Assembly: GCA_019802505.1 (NCBI GenBank)
Contig: JAFMOC010000027.1
Span: 165,001-229,000, forward strand
Direction of reading: 5' to 3'
Length of the DNA: 64,000 nucleotides
From: Corydoras sp. C115
Taxonomy: Eukaryota > Chordata > Actinopteri > Siluriformes > Callichthyidae
Position 1 is the stretch's first letter, and the number at the start of each line of letters is the position of its first letter. Both the position numbers and the translations under genes were made by a program. This document shows, one piece after another, positions 44,962 to 55,605 of the stretch. A model generated the notes under the pieces. That model made no database searches. It saw nothing but the letters and a program-made list of their open reading frames with translations, and had not been told where the DNA came from.

Positions 44962-45439
44962 TTGAGGGAAAATTACGTCTGGGTTTGACCCTATTTAATA
45001 TGTGGCTCAAGCAATTATAAATCATCAGCTGTTATCTCGATCGTGTAAGCGTACACCGTGCATATCAATCAGTACAGACACGAGATATTTTCATAAAGGG
45101 GTTGATATTAAACAGTATGATTCATTAATCTTCTTCTAAGACGTGAATGTAGATTAATAAAAACATGTCTGATACCTTCTTCTGCCAGTGATAAAGATTC
45201 AATGCCATTTCTGTATTTTGGTTCAATGTTTTCTTGCTTCGTGGTTAATGGGGGGTCATTATGTCTGGTTAGGAAATTACGATGCATCGGTTGCCATTGT
45301 GACTGAACATTAGGTCCTCTACATTAAATGAATTTAATAGAAAAAAACGTCCTTTATTATTTTGTACTCTACGGTATTGCTTTTATCTGATTGCCATTCA
45401 TGAGCCCGCATAGTCCGCTGGTGCTTTGTTAACATATGA
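44962..45439. other. Unassigned DNA
   Basis: May include decayed Tc1 sequence next to 45440, but nothing is recognisable. Confidence 0.35.
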
Positions 45440-45603
45440 GCAGGTTTGCAGCTGTTCCATAAGTTTTAAACTTCCTTATAATGCTCCCAATGGTGTCTCT
45501 TGGGATGTTATATTTTTTGGAAATCTTTGGAAAGGCCCTTTAGGTGCGATGAAATAATCTCCTCTCTCAGCTTTTGTGGAAGCTCCTTTGTCTTTCCCAT
45601 GAT
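45440..45603 (-). pseudogene. Tc1/mariner-like transposase, N-terminal remnant B
   Basis: From the ATG at 45600 on the minus strand: MGKTKELPQKLREEIISSH, then frameshifts (FPKNITSQETPLGAL in another frame). This is the helix-turn-helix start of a Tc1-type transposase. The rest is lost downstream. Its 5' UTR and inverted repeat lie at 46075-46372, separated by an ATT repeat and a V-SINE. Confidence 0.78.
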
Positions 45604-45641
45604 TGCAACTCACCATGAATTCTTTCATGGTGGGGTTTATA

Positions 45642-45643
<2 letters not shown>

Positions 45644-45676
<33 letters not shown>
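45644..45676. repeat. (ATT)n microsatellite
   Basis: About 11 units, within the Tc1 element B leader. Confidence 0.93.
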
Positions 45677-45678
<2 letters not shown>

Positions 45679-45696
45679 ATATTAATAATTAAGGAT

Positions 45697-46054
45697 GGCG
45701 GCACGGTGGCTTAGTGGTTAGCATGTTCGCTTCTCAGCACTAGGGATTCCTGGTTCAAATCCCCATTTGGGTGGAGTTTCCATGTTCTCCCCGTGTCCGT
45801 GTGGGTTTCCTCGGGGTTCTCCGGTTTCCTCCCACAGTCCAAAAACATGGATCAAGTCAATTGAGTTCTCCAAATTGCCCAAATATAGTGTGTGTCTGTG
45901 TGCGTGTCTGTGTGAGTGTGTGCCCAGCGATAGATCGGCGCCCTGTCCTGGGTGTATCTGCCCAGCGCTTGAAACGTTCTCCCCTGGATGGGCATGGGGA
46001 ACCCCCCCACGAACCTAATATAGGACAAAGCGGAAGATAATGAATGAATGAATG
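45697..46054 (+). mobile_element. V-SINE, full length, with 13-bp target duplication
   Basis: aataattaaggat at 45684-45696 and 46055-46067. GAAT tail. Inserted into the leader of Tc1 element B. Confidence 0.95.
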
Positions 46055-46074
46055 AATAATTAAGGATCATTATA

Positions 46075-46372
46075 TAGTTCTCAAAGGCTTAGTTATGTTT
46101 CAACTCCACTTTAGTCCATAAAACCTGTCAGAAAGCTTTAAAAACAACAATATTATATAGGGGTTGAATAATTATGACATGGCTATCTTAACAAAATATA
46201 CAAAATATATATATTACACACAAAACCTATATCATGCATTTTCTGTTCTGAATTTATGTATCACTTAACTCATAAAGAAGTCATCCAAAGCCGAATCTTG
46301 CTATTTGAAAAAACTTATATTGATAAATCCTTAAAATCTTTGGGGGGTTGAATATTTCTGATTGCAACTGTA
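46075..46372 (-). mobile_element. Tc1-like element B: leader and terminal inverted repeat
   Basis: Ends 'ggggggttgaatatttctga' then ttgcaactgta, a Tc1-type terminus I know from fish elements (reverse: tacagttgcaatcagaaata). The internal ggggttgaataattatgaca at about 46161 resembles the sub-terminal repeat. Confidence 0.65.
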
Positions 46373-46499
46373 GATATTGTACTCGTAGATACTGTACTCG
46401 CATAAATAAAATGACTTAATGTAACATAACTATAAAATATTTGGAGCATCTGTATTTTACTATATAGCCGGCCCCTACTCTCTACAGTAGTAAGTGTAG

Positions 46500-46790
46500 T
46501 TAGAGACATTTCTAGCAGACTTTGGAGTGTGTCTGAGGAAATCCGTGCCCATTCCGCCTCAAAAAAACATTAGTGAGGTCAGGCACTGATGATGGATGAG
46601 AAGGTTTGGCAAATGACAGTTCATCCCAAAGTTGTTCAGTGGGGTTAAAGTCAGGGCTCTCCCACTGGAATTCCTCAACACCAAACTTATTAAACCTTTT
46701 TATGGACCTTGCCCTGTGCATATGGGAACAGTGATGCTTGAAAAGGAAAGCCCCCTCCCCAAACTGTTGATACGTATTGCATTTCTAAAA
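46500..46790 (-). pseudogene. Tc1/mariner-like transposase, C-terminal remnant C
   Basis: Minus-strand reading: ARSIKRFNKFGVEEFQWESP then DFNPTEQLWDEL and VPDLTNVFL. The catalytic glutamate of the DD34E triad (NPTE) is kept. Different Tc1 family from remnants A and B by sequence. A microsatellite replaces the N-terminal side beyond 46800. Confidence 0.82.
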
Positions 46791-46809
46791 TGTAATTGCT
46801 GCTGCTGCA

Positions 46810-46832
46810 AGATGTAAAGCTACCACTATACA

Positions 46833-46916
<84 letters not shown>

Positions 46917-46930
46917 GTAGCTTTACATCT
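46810..46930. repeat. Perfect palindrome arms around (AT)n
   Basis: The 21 bases at 46810-46830 (gatgtaaagctaccactata at 46811-46830) recur as exact reverse complement at 46910-46930, with about 75 bp of AT between. Confidence 0.95.
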
Positions 46931-46943
46931 ACATATATATACA

Positions 46944-47021
<78 letters not shown>

Positions 47022-47048
47022 GATGTAGATGTATATATATATATATTT
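46931..47048. repeat. Second (AT)n with imperfect inverted flanks
   Basis: acatctacatatatatacat on the left, 'gtatatagatgtagatgt' on the right of ~65 bp AT. Confidence 0.9.
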
Positions 47049-47409
47049 GGGCAGCATGGTGGCTTAGTGGTTAACACGTTCTCCTCTCAGCACTAGGGAT
47101 TTCCAGTTTCAATCCCAATCTGGGTGGAGCTTCCATGTTCTCTCCATGTCCGCGTGGGTTTCCTCCGGGTTCTACGGTTTCCTCCCAGAGTCCAAAAACA
47201 TGGATCAAGGTCATTTGAATTCTCCAAATTGCCCCATATAGAGTGTGTTTGTGTGAGTGAGTGTGTGTGTGTGCATGTGTGTGTGTGAGTGTCGCCCAGC
47301 GATGGATTGGCATCCTGTGCCAGCCCCTGAAACGTTCTCTCCTGGATGGGCATGGGGAACCCCCTCACGACCCTAATAGAGGATAAAGCAGAAGATAATG
47401 GATGGATGG
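47049..47409 (+). mobile_element. V-SINE, full length
   Basis: Lies between two AT microsatellites. The body TG repeat is expanded (gtgtgtgtgtgcatgtgtgt) and 'cctgggtgtatctg' is lost. Confidence 0.92.
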
Positions 47410-47416
47410 CTATGTA

Positions 47417-47419
<3 letters not shown>

Positions 47420-47504
<85 letters not shown>
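47420..47504. repeat. (AT)n microsatellite
   Basis: About 80 bp AT directly after the SINE tail (gatggctatgtatgtgtgtg). Confidence 0.96.
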
Positions 47505-47507
<3 letters not shown>

Positions 47508-48157
47508 CACAAACCTGTGTAGTGAATTTAATAGCAGTCCGTTACCTGCATTTCCCTCATCAGTAATATCTTCAGAACCCAATGTCCTCTTTTTTCTCCT
47601 GGCATTTAATCTTCTCAGCTCATTCTGAGGGCAGCACTGGGAGAGATTGATGACAGTGATAAAAGCGGTGACTTTGTGGGTGTGTTAATTATTATTCATG
47701 TAATCACACACAGCTTCGGCGGCACAGGATTTACAACGGCAAGGCACAGCAGCGGCTCCAGAACTGGGGTAATTTGCGACTGGACTTTTCCCTACCACAA
47801 CTTTTTACTCCTTGCTTCACGTGAAGACGGGTCCGTGTCTGTCGAACACTCACCTACAGTCCATTTCCCAATCCTTTCAAGCATTTCATAGACTTTGGAG
47901 GAACTGTTGTATGTTTGTGAAATGAAATGCGAAGTGAGGGGTCTGTCCTGAACATAACATGGATGATTCTGAGAACAAAAATGACTTGTGGTGTTGGTTT
48001 AGACCCGGTTTGGGTTCACAGTGCTATGCCCTTGAGCACAAATCAGAAGTCGTTATGTTGTTTATGGGAAGGAACTGAGCCATGCATCTTGGCATTGTAT
48101 ACATAGAGCACTCTGAAAACCTGTAAGGCTTTTTCTGCCTAAATAAATATGAAAATT

Positions 48158-48159
<2 letters not shown>
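47505..48159. other. Unassigned DNA
   Basis: Repeat-free, no convincing coding frame. Confidence 0.4.

Positions 48160-48231
<72 letters not shown>
48160..48231. repeat. (AT)n microsatellite
   Basis: About 72 bp AT. Confidence 0.97.
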
Positions 48232-48235
<4 letters not shown>

Positions 48236-48264
48236 AATGTGTAATGTTTAATAATGTTTTCTTT

Positions 48265-48986
48265 GTTAACACTCTATGAATCCTCTATGCATAATGCATT
48301 ATAAGTGCCTTTATAAATCTCTATAAGTATTCATAACGATTTATAACATTTGTCATAAGCCTTTCTTAATGTACATAGACGTTCATAATCATAGTCGTTA
48401 ATTGAAATATGCAATGACAATATGACATAAGGCTTTATAACACAAAGTGACATAATGCATTATAATATGAACTTATTTCAACATTTGAATGTTTGGATGT
48501 TTAGACATTCTTACTTAAAACTAGATGAACACTTCACTTAAAGTCTGTAACGAGCATTTATAAGCTTTTATAAGTCATTATGTACTACTATGTATGCAGT
48601 CTGTTTTAAAGAGCTAATTAATAAAACTTTACTTTATACCTGTAAAGAGAGCTTATAAGCTTTTATAAACAGTTATGAACACTTCTTGGTAATTTTCTGG
48701 AAATGCACTCATTAAAGACGATTGCTATAAGGCTTTATGTCACTGGTCTCTATAATAACTTTATAAACAGCTAAAATATAAAATATATATTTATAATGCA
48801 TTATGTCGCTTTGTGTTGTAAAGCCTTATGGTATGTTCTTATAACACTTTATGAGTGTGGTTATGTACATCTATGGACATTAACAAAGGCTTATGATAAG
48901 TATTATGAAGCATTATGAATATTTAATAAAGCTTTATAAATGTGTTAATAAGGCATTATGAAATCAGATTTAAATAAAGTGTTACC
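48265..48986. mobile_element. Long-palindrome non-autonomous DNA element, copy 1
   Basis: Outer ends gttaacactctat and taaagtgttacc are imperfect inverted repeats of the fish motif ggtaacacttta. Arms of roughly 300 bp pair with each other: 'ataatgcattataagtgcct' on the left against 'aagctttataaatgtgttaa' on the right, and 'gcattataatatgaac' against 'tttataatgcattatgtcgc'. No coding capacity. Family not named. No clean target-site duplication. Confidence 0.8.
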
Positions 48987-49130
48987 TTATTTTCTTATCA
49001 CTTCATTTCTCCCAATATCAACCTATTACCCAATTAGAATGTTTTATACACAATACAAATGTTATAACACAATCTCATCTAAAATGTACGTAACTCATAT
49101 GTTACAATGTTATTGTAGATTATAACTTTG

Positions 49131-49335
49131 GGCACCCTGGTGATGTAGCGGGTAGCACGTTCTCCTCTGAGCAATGGGGATCCAGGTATGAAGCCTGATC
49201 TGGATGGGTTGATCCATGTTTTTTGGACTGTGGGAGGAAACCGGAGAACCCAAGGAAACCCATGCGGACGCGAGGAGAACATGGAACCTCCACTCAGCTT
49301 GGGATTCGAACGTGGAATCCCTAGCGCTAAGCCAC
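49131..49335. mobile_element. V-SINE double-head chimera
   Basis: 49131-49207 is a sense head (gtagcgggtagcacgttctc). From about 49208 the central block and head follow in antisense to 'gctaagccaccaca'. No 3' end on either side. Confidence 0.75.
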
Positions 49336-51188
49336 CACAATATTTATGCATTGAAAAATTGTAATAATTTAAGCAGAGCCAGACATCATTATGTTTAATA
49401 ATTCTACCACAAAAAAAATCCATTGCATTTTCATAATATACATTAAAACGTATAAGGACGACTGATTAGATCTTTGTTATGAGAAACGGTATTAGGATTT
49501 TGGAAAGGCGTCGTTAGGTTAATGTGATGAAAAGGTTGGAATATAAATGCTTTGACTCTTGATTCGCACAAAGCTCGCGACCATCGATATTGAATCTCAC
49601 CGGGGCAGTGGAATGAGGCAGAGCCAGACTGGATGCTGCTAATGGATTCTTTTGATCCAGCTCTTCACTGTTGATGAAAGCTTTCCTTGTCAGACTCACG
49701 CAAGCCTCTCATCACATCCTCACGCATCTGCTACCTTTCCATCTGCTTTCAATGACCCGCTCATAAAAAAGTGTAAAGAATTCCATCTAAGGTCTATATT
49801 GTTAATCTCTAAAATGTACTTTCGGCTTCTTTCTTCAGTTCAGCTCCCAGCCGAGGGCCTCCTTAGCTTTTTGCCACCTCTAGAGCCCTACGCAGGTAGT
49901 GCCCTCTTGTGGAAGAGACACGCCACGGTGTTATGGTGTAGCTGCAGCTGATTTAATATTAAAACCTAGGAGCGAATATGATAACCTTTCTGCTCCCAAC
50001 TAAGGTGGATTTATTCTTTTTCTTCGAACCTGGAAAGCAAATCATTTCTGTTTAACCCCAGGGCCGTGGGTGCACCTCGACCCACAGGATTAGAGCGAAG
50101 AAAAATCAACTAGCTGCCCAAGAGTGACCTGTGAGGGGAGTATTCATAAAAAATTTAGAGCAGTCTTCGGGGAGAATCAGTCACATATTGTACGGTTTAG
50201 TCAACTGGGAAAGGACCTGGCCATGCCCAGGAGAAATAGATAAAAGATAAAAGGAGTGAAAGGACAGGAGGACCAGGGGAAAACCACAGAGAATGTGTTC
50301 GGAAGACAGAGACAAGGAGATGAGAGGGAAACAAGTCGGAGACGTGGGAGGGAACAATAAAAACCAAGGGAAAGAGCAAAACGGGGGAACTCTTTTCCTC
50401 CAGTGGACACCGGGGTTGAAGGAACGCCGAGTGATGGATACCATCTCATTAGAATGGGCAAGTGAAGCCTTAATTTCCTGGCCATGTACCACCTTTATTA
50501 ATGTCAGAAGAAGCAGGTAGTCAATTGCAATAGGACTTCGATCACTGCCTCGGCATGCTCCAATGACAAACATCAAGCAAGGGCATTGTTCTGCAAGAGA
50601 TAATTGTGAACATCAAACGAGCAAATTACCAACATGTTGGAGGTCGAAACTACAGCGGCCAAATTACCTAAATGCCTTAGTACCTGACTTTCAGGATCTA
50701 ATCATTCAAATTCAATTATCCTCCAAAGAAATGTCACCAACTGCATCATTTTCCGAATAAAGCATAAATGGAATATACGTGGACAGCCCTAAAGGGATTT
50801 TTATTTGTCAATAAGTTGATAAAGCTTATATATTAGAGTGCTATGTTCAAGGATTATTCCCCTATATAAATATCTCCCATGAATATAGATTTATGTAAAT
50901 GACTTTGGTACACGTTACATATATATGGGTTGTGTTTCCTTTGCCAATATGCTTAAGATATGCAGAGGCTTGTTCTGTTCCGAGGCTGTGATTACAGCAC
51001 AGTATGGGGACGTGACTGCTGATTAGCAGTCAGGCTAGACAAAGATATACTCAACGTCTATGGAGTAGACTGTAGAGTGCTTGGCACCAGGGCAAAATTT
51101 GACATACCAACATGACTGTTCTACAATATTGTAACAGCATGTATTTGTATTTGTAAAGGAACTTCACAAAATTTTGGAATTTATTGTA
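49336..51188. other. Repeat-poor island, 1.85 kb
   Basis: The longest stretch without any SINE, transposon or microsatellite I can see. Overlapping open frames at 50181-50576 (minus) carry no recognisable motif. Candidate for conserved non-coding sequence on absence of repeats alone. Confidence 0.35.
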
Positions 51189-51205
51189 AATGTTATGGGG
51201 CGTAG

Positions 51206-51550
51206 GCGGCACGGTGGCTTAGTGGTTAGCACGTTCGCCTCTCAGCGCTAGGGATTCCCGGTTCGAATCCCCATCTGGGTGGAGTTTCCATGTTCTCCCC
51301 GTGTCTGCGTGGGTTTCCTCCGGGTTCTCCGGTTTCCTCCCACAGTCCAAAAACATGGATCAAGTTAATTGAATTCTCAAAAATTGCCCCATATAGAGTG
51401 TGTCTGTCTGAGTGAGTGTGTGCCCAGCGATGGATTGGCGCCCTGTCCTGGGTCTATCTGCCCAGCGCCCGAGATGTTCTCCCCTGGATGGGCATGGGGA
51501 ACCCCACCGCGACCCTAATAGAGGATAAAGCGGGAGATAATGAATGAATG
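51206..51550 (+). mobile_element. V-SINE, full length, subfamily-B type
   Basis: aatgttatgggg at 51189-51200 and 51551-51562. cacgttcgcc, 'aatccccatctggg', agcgggagat, GAAT tail. Confidence 0.94.
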
Positions 51551-51562
51551 AATGTTATGGGG

Positions 51563-51728
51563 CAGCACGGTGTCGTAATCGTCGGCATATCCACCCTTCA
51601 ATGAACTAGCAATCCAAAATGGGTAATGTTCTCCCTGTGTCCACATGGGTTTTCTCTGGGTTTTATGGTTTTCTCACACCATTCAAAAACAAGGTAAATT
51701 GGCTGCTCTAAAATGCCCCATTGATATT
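51563..51728 (+). mobile_element. V-SINE, diverged, 3'-truncated
   Basis: cagcacggtgtcgtaatcg head without a good B box. Central block degraded ('catgggttttctctgggttt'). An old copy. Confidence 0.7.
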
Positions 51729-52033
51729 GCTTAGTGGTTAGCATGTTCTCCTCTCAGTGCTAGGGATTCCTGGTTCGAATCCCAATCTGGGTGGGGTTTC
51801 CATGTTCTCCCCGTGTCCGCATTGGTTTCCTCCGGGTTCTCCGGTTTCCTCCCACAGTCCAAAAACATGGATCAAGGTCAATTGAATTCCCCATATTTTT
51901 TGCCCCATATAGAGGGTGTTTGTGTTAGTGAGTGTGTGCCCAGCGATAAATTGACACCCTGTCCTGGGTGTATCTGCCCAGTGCCCAAAACGTTCATGGG
52001 GAACCCCCCCGCGAACCTAGTAGAGGATAAAGC
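51729..52033 (+). mobile_element. V-SINE, head and tail truncated
   Basis: Starts gcttagtggttagcatg and ends 'tagaggataaagcac'; 'cccctggatgggc' is missing. Confidence 0.88.
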
Positions 52034-52112
52034 ACACTTTTATTTATCAAATGAGTTGCAAAATGAATCGAAATATAGTCCAGACATTGAAAAGGTTAGA
52101 AATAATGTTTTT

Positions 52113-52471
52113 ATCCATCCATCCATCCATTATCTTCCGCTTTATCCTCTACTAGTGTTGCGGGGGGGGAGGGGTCCCCATGCCCATCCAGGGGAGAACG
52201 TTTCGGGCGCTGGGCAGATACACCCAGGATTGGACGCCAGTCTGTCACTGGACACACACTCACTCACAAAAACACACTCTACATGGGGCAATTTGGAGAA
52301 TTCAATTGACCTTGAGCCATGTTTTTGGACTGTGGGAGGAAACCGGAGAACCCGGAGGAAACCCACGTGGACACGAGGAGAACATGGAAACTCCACCCAG
52401 ATTGGGATTCGAACCGGGAATCCCTAGCGCTGAGAGGAGAACATGCTAACCACTAAGCCACCGTGCCACCC
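52113..52471 (-). mobile_element. V-SINE, full length, antisense
   Basis: GGAT tail, perfect B box on the minus strand. Confidence 0.93.
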
Positions 52472-53529
52472 TGGGTGAGTATTGACGAGATTATTTTCTG
52501 GAGTAGGCCCGAACATTGAATTTATTTGCTCTAAACCTGTGCAAATCACACGAACAAAAAAATGCACACAGGCTGCCGTCCAAAACCATTTATTTAAGTG
52601 GTGGAAGCTGCCTACCAAAAGCCATTTTTGCCATTCCAGGTGTTTCATCCACATAAGGGATTGTTGTAGCATGGCATGTATGTTATTGAACTTGATAGAA
52701 ATGGAGGTGGCTGGAGATGTCCTGCCTGGCTGCTAGAATATGTAAATGGAGAGAGGCAGCGCGTGCATGCGAAGTCGTTCTGCTGGAACACGGAAACTGT
52801 CTCATTGAGATGTAGACTGGCTGTAAAATCTCCATATTTTACAGCACTTGTCACCTCCCTTGATGGCTACACATTTACTTCAGCAGGTCTGAGGAGACAT
52901 AAAGCATGAATTTCCCATATTTAATAATGCAGGCCACAAATCATCAGCGGGAACACGCGGCGCCGGCTCGCCACATAAGTTGGGGCTATTGCGATGGAAG
53001 CGCCAGTCACTGGAACAACTTCATTTCCAAGCTCCTGCATTTTTCAATCTGTACCTCTAAACGTGTTCAGTCAGCTATTCTTCCGTCGGCCACTGAATGC
53101 AAAGCACAAAGCCCAATTTTCTCCAAAGTCTCCCAGCATGTGATTTAAGTTCTTTAAAATCAATAGCGCATTTAGAGAAGCTTATTTCCACCGAATAAAG
53201 CGCTGGAAGTTACTTCGCCACACTTTAAGGCGTGCTCGTTTTCGGCGGGCTAATTCATATTCAAGTTGTAGTTCAAACACGACGACAGGATGCAATTCAA
53301 GCTACTGAGTTAAAAGTTTAGCGATGGCAGCTTGCCAGGGATCTAAATTAAAACCTCAACCTCCTGGACCATGGTTTAACACAAAGTGGTATATCACAAA
53401 TACCGTCTCGTTTTTTTTTTCCATGGCCAAAACACCAGAACAGCGTGTTTTTATGAAAATATTTGTCTCTTTCTGTGGTATTTAACTCATCAGATTAACA
53501 ATAGCCTTTAAACACTAACAATTCAAGGT
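52472..53529. other. Repeat-poor island, 1.05 kb
   Basis: Locally GC-rich at 52950-52975 (cgcggcgccggctcgcc). No gene or repeat recognised. Confidence 0.35.
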
Positions 53530-53546
53530 GATGGGATGGGAAAACA

Positions 53547-53893
53547 CGTGGCATGGTGGCTTAGTGGTTAGCATGTTCTTCTCTCAGTGCTAGGGATTCC
53601 CGGTTCCAATTCCAATCTGGGTGGAGTTTCCATGTTCTCCCCGTGTCCACGTGGGTTTCCTCCGGGTTCTCCGGTTTCCTCCCACAGTCTCAAAAACATG
53701 GATCAAGTCAATTGAGTTCTCCAAATTGCCCCATATAGAGTGTGTTTATGTCTATGTGAGTGAGTGTGTGTCCAGGGATAGATTGGCGTCCTGTCCTGGG
53801 TGTATCTGCCCAGCGCCCGAAACGTTCTCCCCTGTATGGGCGTGGGGAACCCCCCCGCAACCTTAGTAGAGGATAAAGTGGAAGATAATGGAT
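53547..53893 (+). mobile_element. V-SINE, first part of composite unit
   Basis: Carries private variants gtgtttatgtctatgtgag and 'cccctgtatgggcgtgg' that recur in the antisense SINE at 55606-55924. Left flank gatgggatgggaaaaca at 53530-53546. Confidence 0.93.
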
Positions 53894-53982
53894 GGATGTT
53901 ACACATACAAGGAATTTGGTTCTGGAATGATGGTGTCGCTCTTGTGAAATTACATGATGATACAGTTCTATTTACAAATAAC
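53894..53982 (+). repeat. Composite-unit spacer, left arm
   Basis: From 'ttacacatacaaggaatttg' to 'ctatttacaaataacgg'. Matches the reverse complement of 55171-55255 with about 5 differences in 86. Confidence 0.93.
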
Positions 53983-54343
53983 GGGACGGCACAGTGGCTT
54001 AGTGGTTAGCATGTTCTCCTCTCAGCGCTAGGGATTCCTGGTTCAAATCCCCATCTGGGTGGAGTTTCCATGTTCTCCCTGTGTCCGCGTCGGTTTCTTC
54101 CGGGTTCTCCGATTTCCTCCCACAGTCCAAAAACATGGATCAAGTCAATTGAGTTCTCCAAATTGACCCATATAGAGTGTGTCTGTGTGAGTGAGTGTGT
54201 GCCCAGCGATGGATTGGCGTCCTGTCCTGGGTGTATCCGCCCAGCGCCCGAAACGTTCTCCCCTGGATGGGCATGGGGAACCCCCCCACGACCCTGATAT
54301 AGGATGAAGCGGATGAAGGATGAAGATAATGGATGGATGGATG
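53983..54343 (+). mobile_element. V-SINE, second part of composite unit
   Basis: Directly joined to the spacer. A small duplication near the tail (gatgaagcggatgaaggatg). Right flank gatgggatgggaaaaca at 54344-54360. Confidence 0.93.
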
Positions 54344-54360
54344 GATGGGATGGGAAAACA

Positions 54361-54763
54361 TCCTCAACCATTTACATTGAACGTTGTACAATACAGCAAA
54401 TACCATAATTATAGGAGTGGCTATCCCATGTATGCAGCAGTCTGACCACCAGGCAAAGAAGTCTTTGTCAATCCACTGTCGCAAATATGAGCCATGTGCC
54501 TTACAAAAGCAAATTCAATTGTTTCTGTTTTCCATGAATAACATAAGGACAGACATTTGAGAAAATGAAATGGATGAGAACCTTTTACATTAATCAACAG
54601 CACATAAGGATGGAAACGGAAAGTGTCAATTGGTATGGGTTCATTTGCATATTAGGCGATGTACATTTATTGGATTTCAATGTAGCATTGCAGAGACATT
54701 TAATTACAAGCAGGAAACCACTTAGATAATCAGATTATACCAGCATTACAATCCTGATATAGT
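54361..54763. other. Loop between inverted composite units
   Basis: About 400 bp of sequence with no recognised feature. Confidence 0.45.
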
Positions 54764-54822
54764 GGCATGGTGGCTCAGTGGATAGCACTGTCTTTAATAT
54801 AACATTGTCTCACAGCAAGACA
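54764..54822 (+). repeat. tRNA-SINE head fragment
   Basis: 'ggcatggtggctcagtggat' then agcactgtc, a short gap and 'gtctcacagcaag' resembles the head of a classical fish Mermaid-type SINE. Confidence 0.5.
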
Positions 54823-54823
54823 A

Positions 54824-55170
54824 TCTATCCATCCATCCATCCATTATCTTCCGCTTTATCCTCTACTAGGGTCATGGGGGGGGTGTCCAGGGGAGAACAT
54901 TTCGGGCGCTGGGCAGATACACCCAGGACAGGGCACCAATCTATCACTGGACACACACTCACTCACACAGACACACTCTATATGGGGCAATTTGGAGAAT
55001 TCAGTTGACCTTGATCCATGTTTTTGGACTGTGGGAGGAAACCGGAGAACCCGGAGGAAACCCACGTGGACACGAGGAGAACATGGAAACTCCACCCAGA
55101 TTGGGATTTGAACTGGGAATCCCTAGTGCTGAGAGGAGAACATGCTAACCACTAACCCACCGTGCCGCCC
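54824..55170 (-). mobile_element. V-SINE in inverted composite (partner of 53983-54343)
   Basis: Head joins the spacer at the same base as in the left composite. 'gatgggcatggggaa' deleted near the C-run. Confidence 0.93.
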
Positions 55171-55255
55171 CGTTATTTGTAAATAGAACTGTATCATCAG
55201 GTAATTTCACAAGAGAGACACCGTCATTCCGGAACCAAATTCCTTGTGTGTGTAA
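55171..55255 (-). repeat. Composite-unit spacer, right arm
   Basis: Starts cgttatttgtaaatagaact; inverted copy of 53894-53982. Confidence 0.93.
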
Positions 55256-55605
55256 CATCCATCCATCCATTATCTTCCGCTTTATCCTCTATCAGGGTCG
55301 CGGGGGGGTTCCCCATGCCCATCCAGGGGAGAACGTTTCGGGCGCTGGGCAGATACCCCCAGGACAGGCCACCAATCTATCACTGGGCACACACTCACTC
55401 ACACAGACACAGTCTACAGGTATATGGGGCAATTTGGATAATTCAATTGACCTTGATCCATGTTTTTGGACTGTGGGAGGAAACCGGAGAACCCGGAGGA
55501 AACCCACGCGGACACGGGGAGAACATGGAAACTCCACCCAGATGGGGATTCGAACCGGGAATCCCCAGCGCTGAGAGGAGAAGATGCTAACCACTAAGTC
55601 TGCCC
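55256..55605 (-). mobile_element. V-SINE, extra copy nested at a SINE tail
   Basis: GGAT tail faces the spacer. Its head end is lost ('ccactaagtctgcccc'). It has no counterpart in the left composite, so it entered after the duplication or at the tail of its neighbour. Confidence 0.92.

Noticed and set aside
50181..50576. 131-codon minus-strand frame with hydrophobic stretches (LVLLSFHSFYLLSI)
   Set aside because: Three frames of this strand are open over the same bases, composition is CT-rich, and no signal or domain pattern is convincing.
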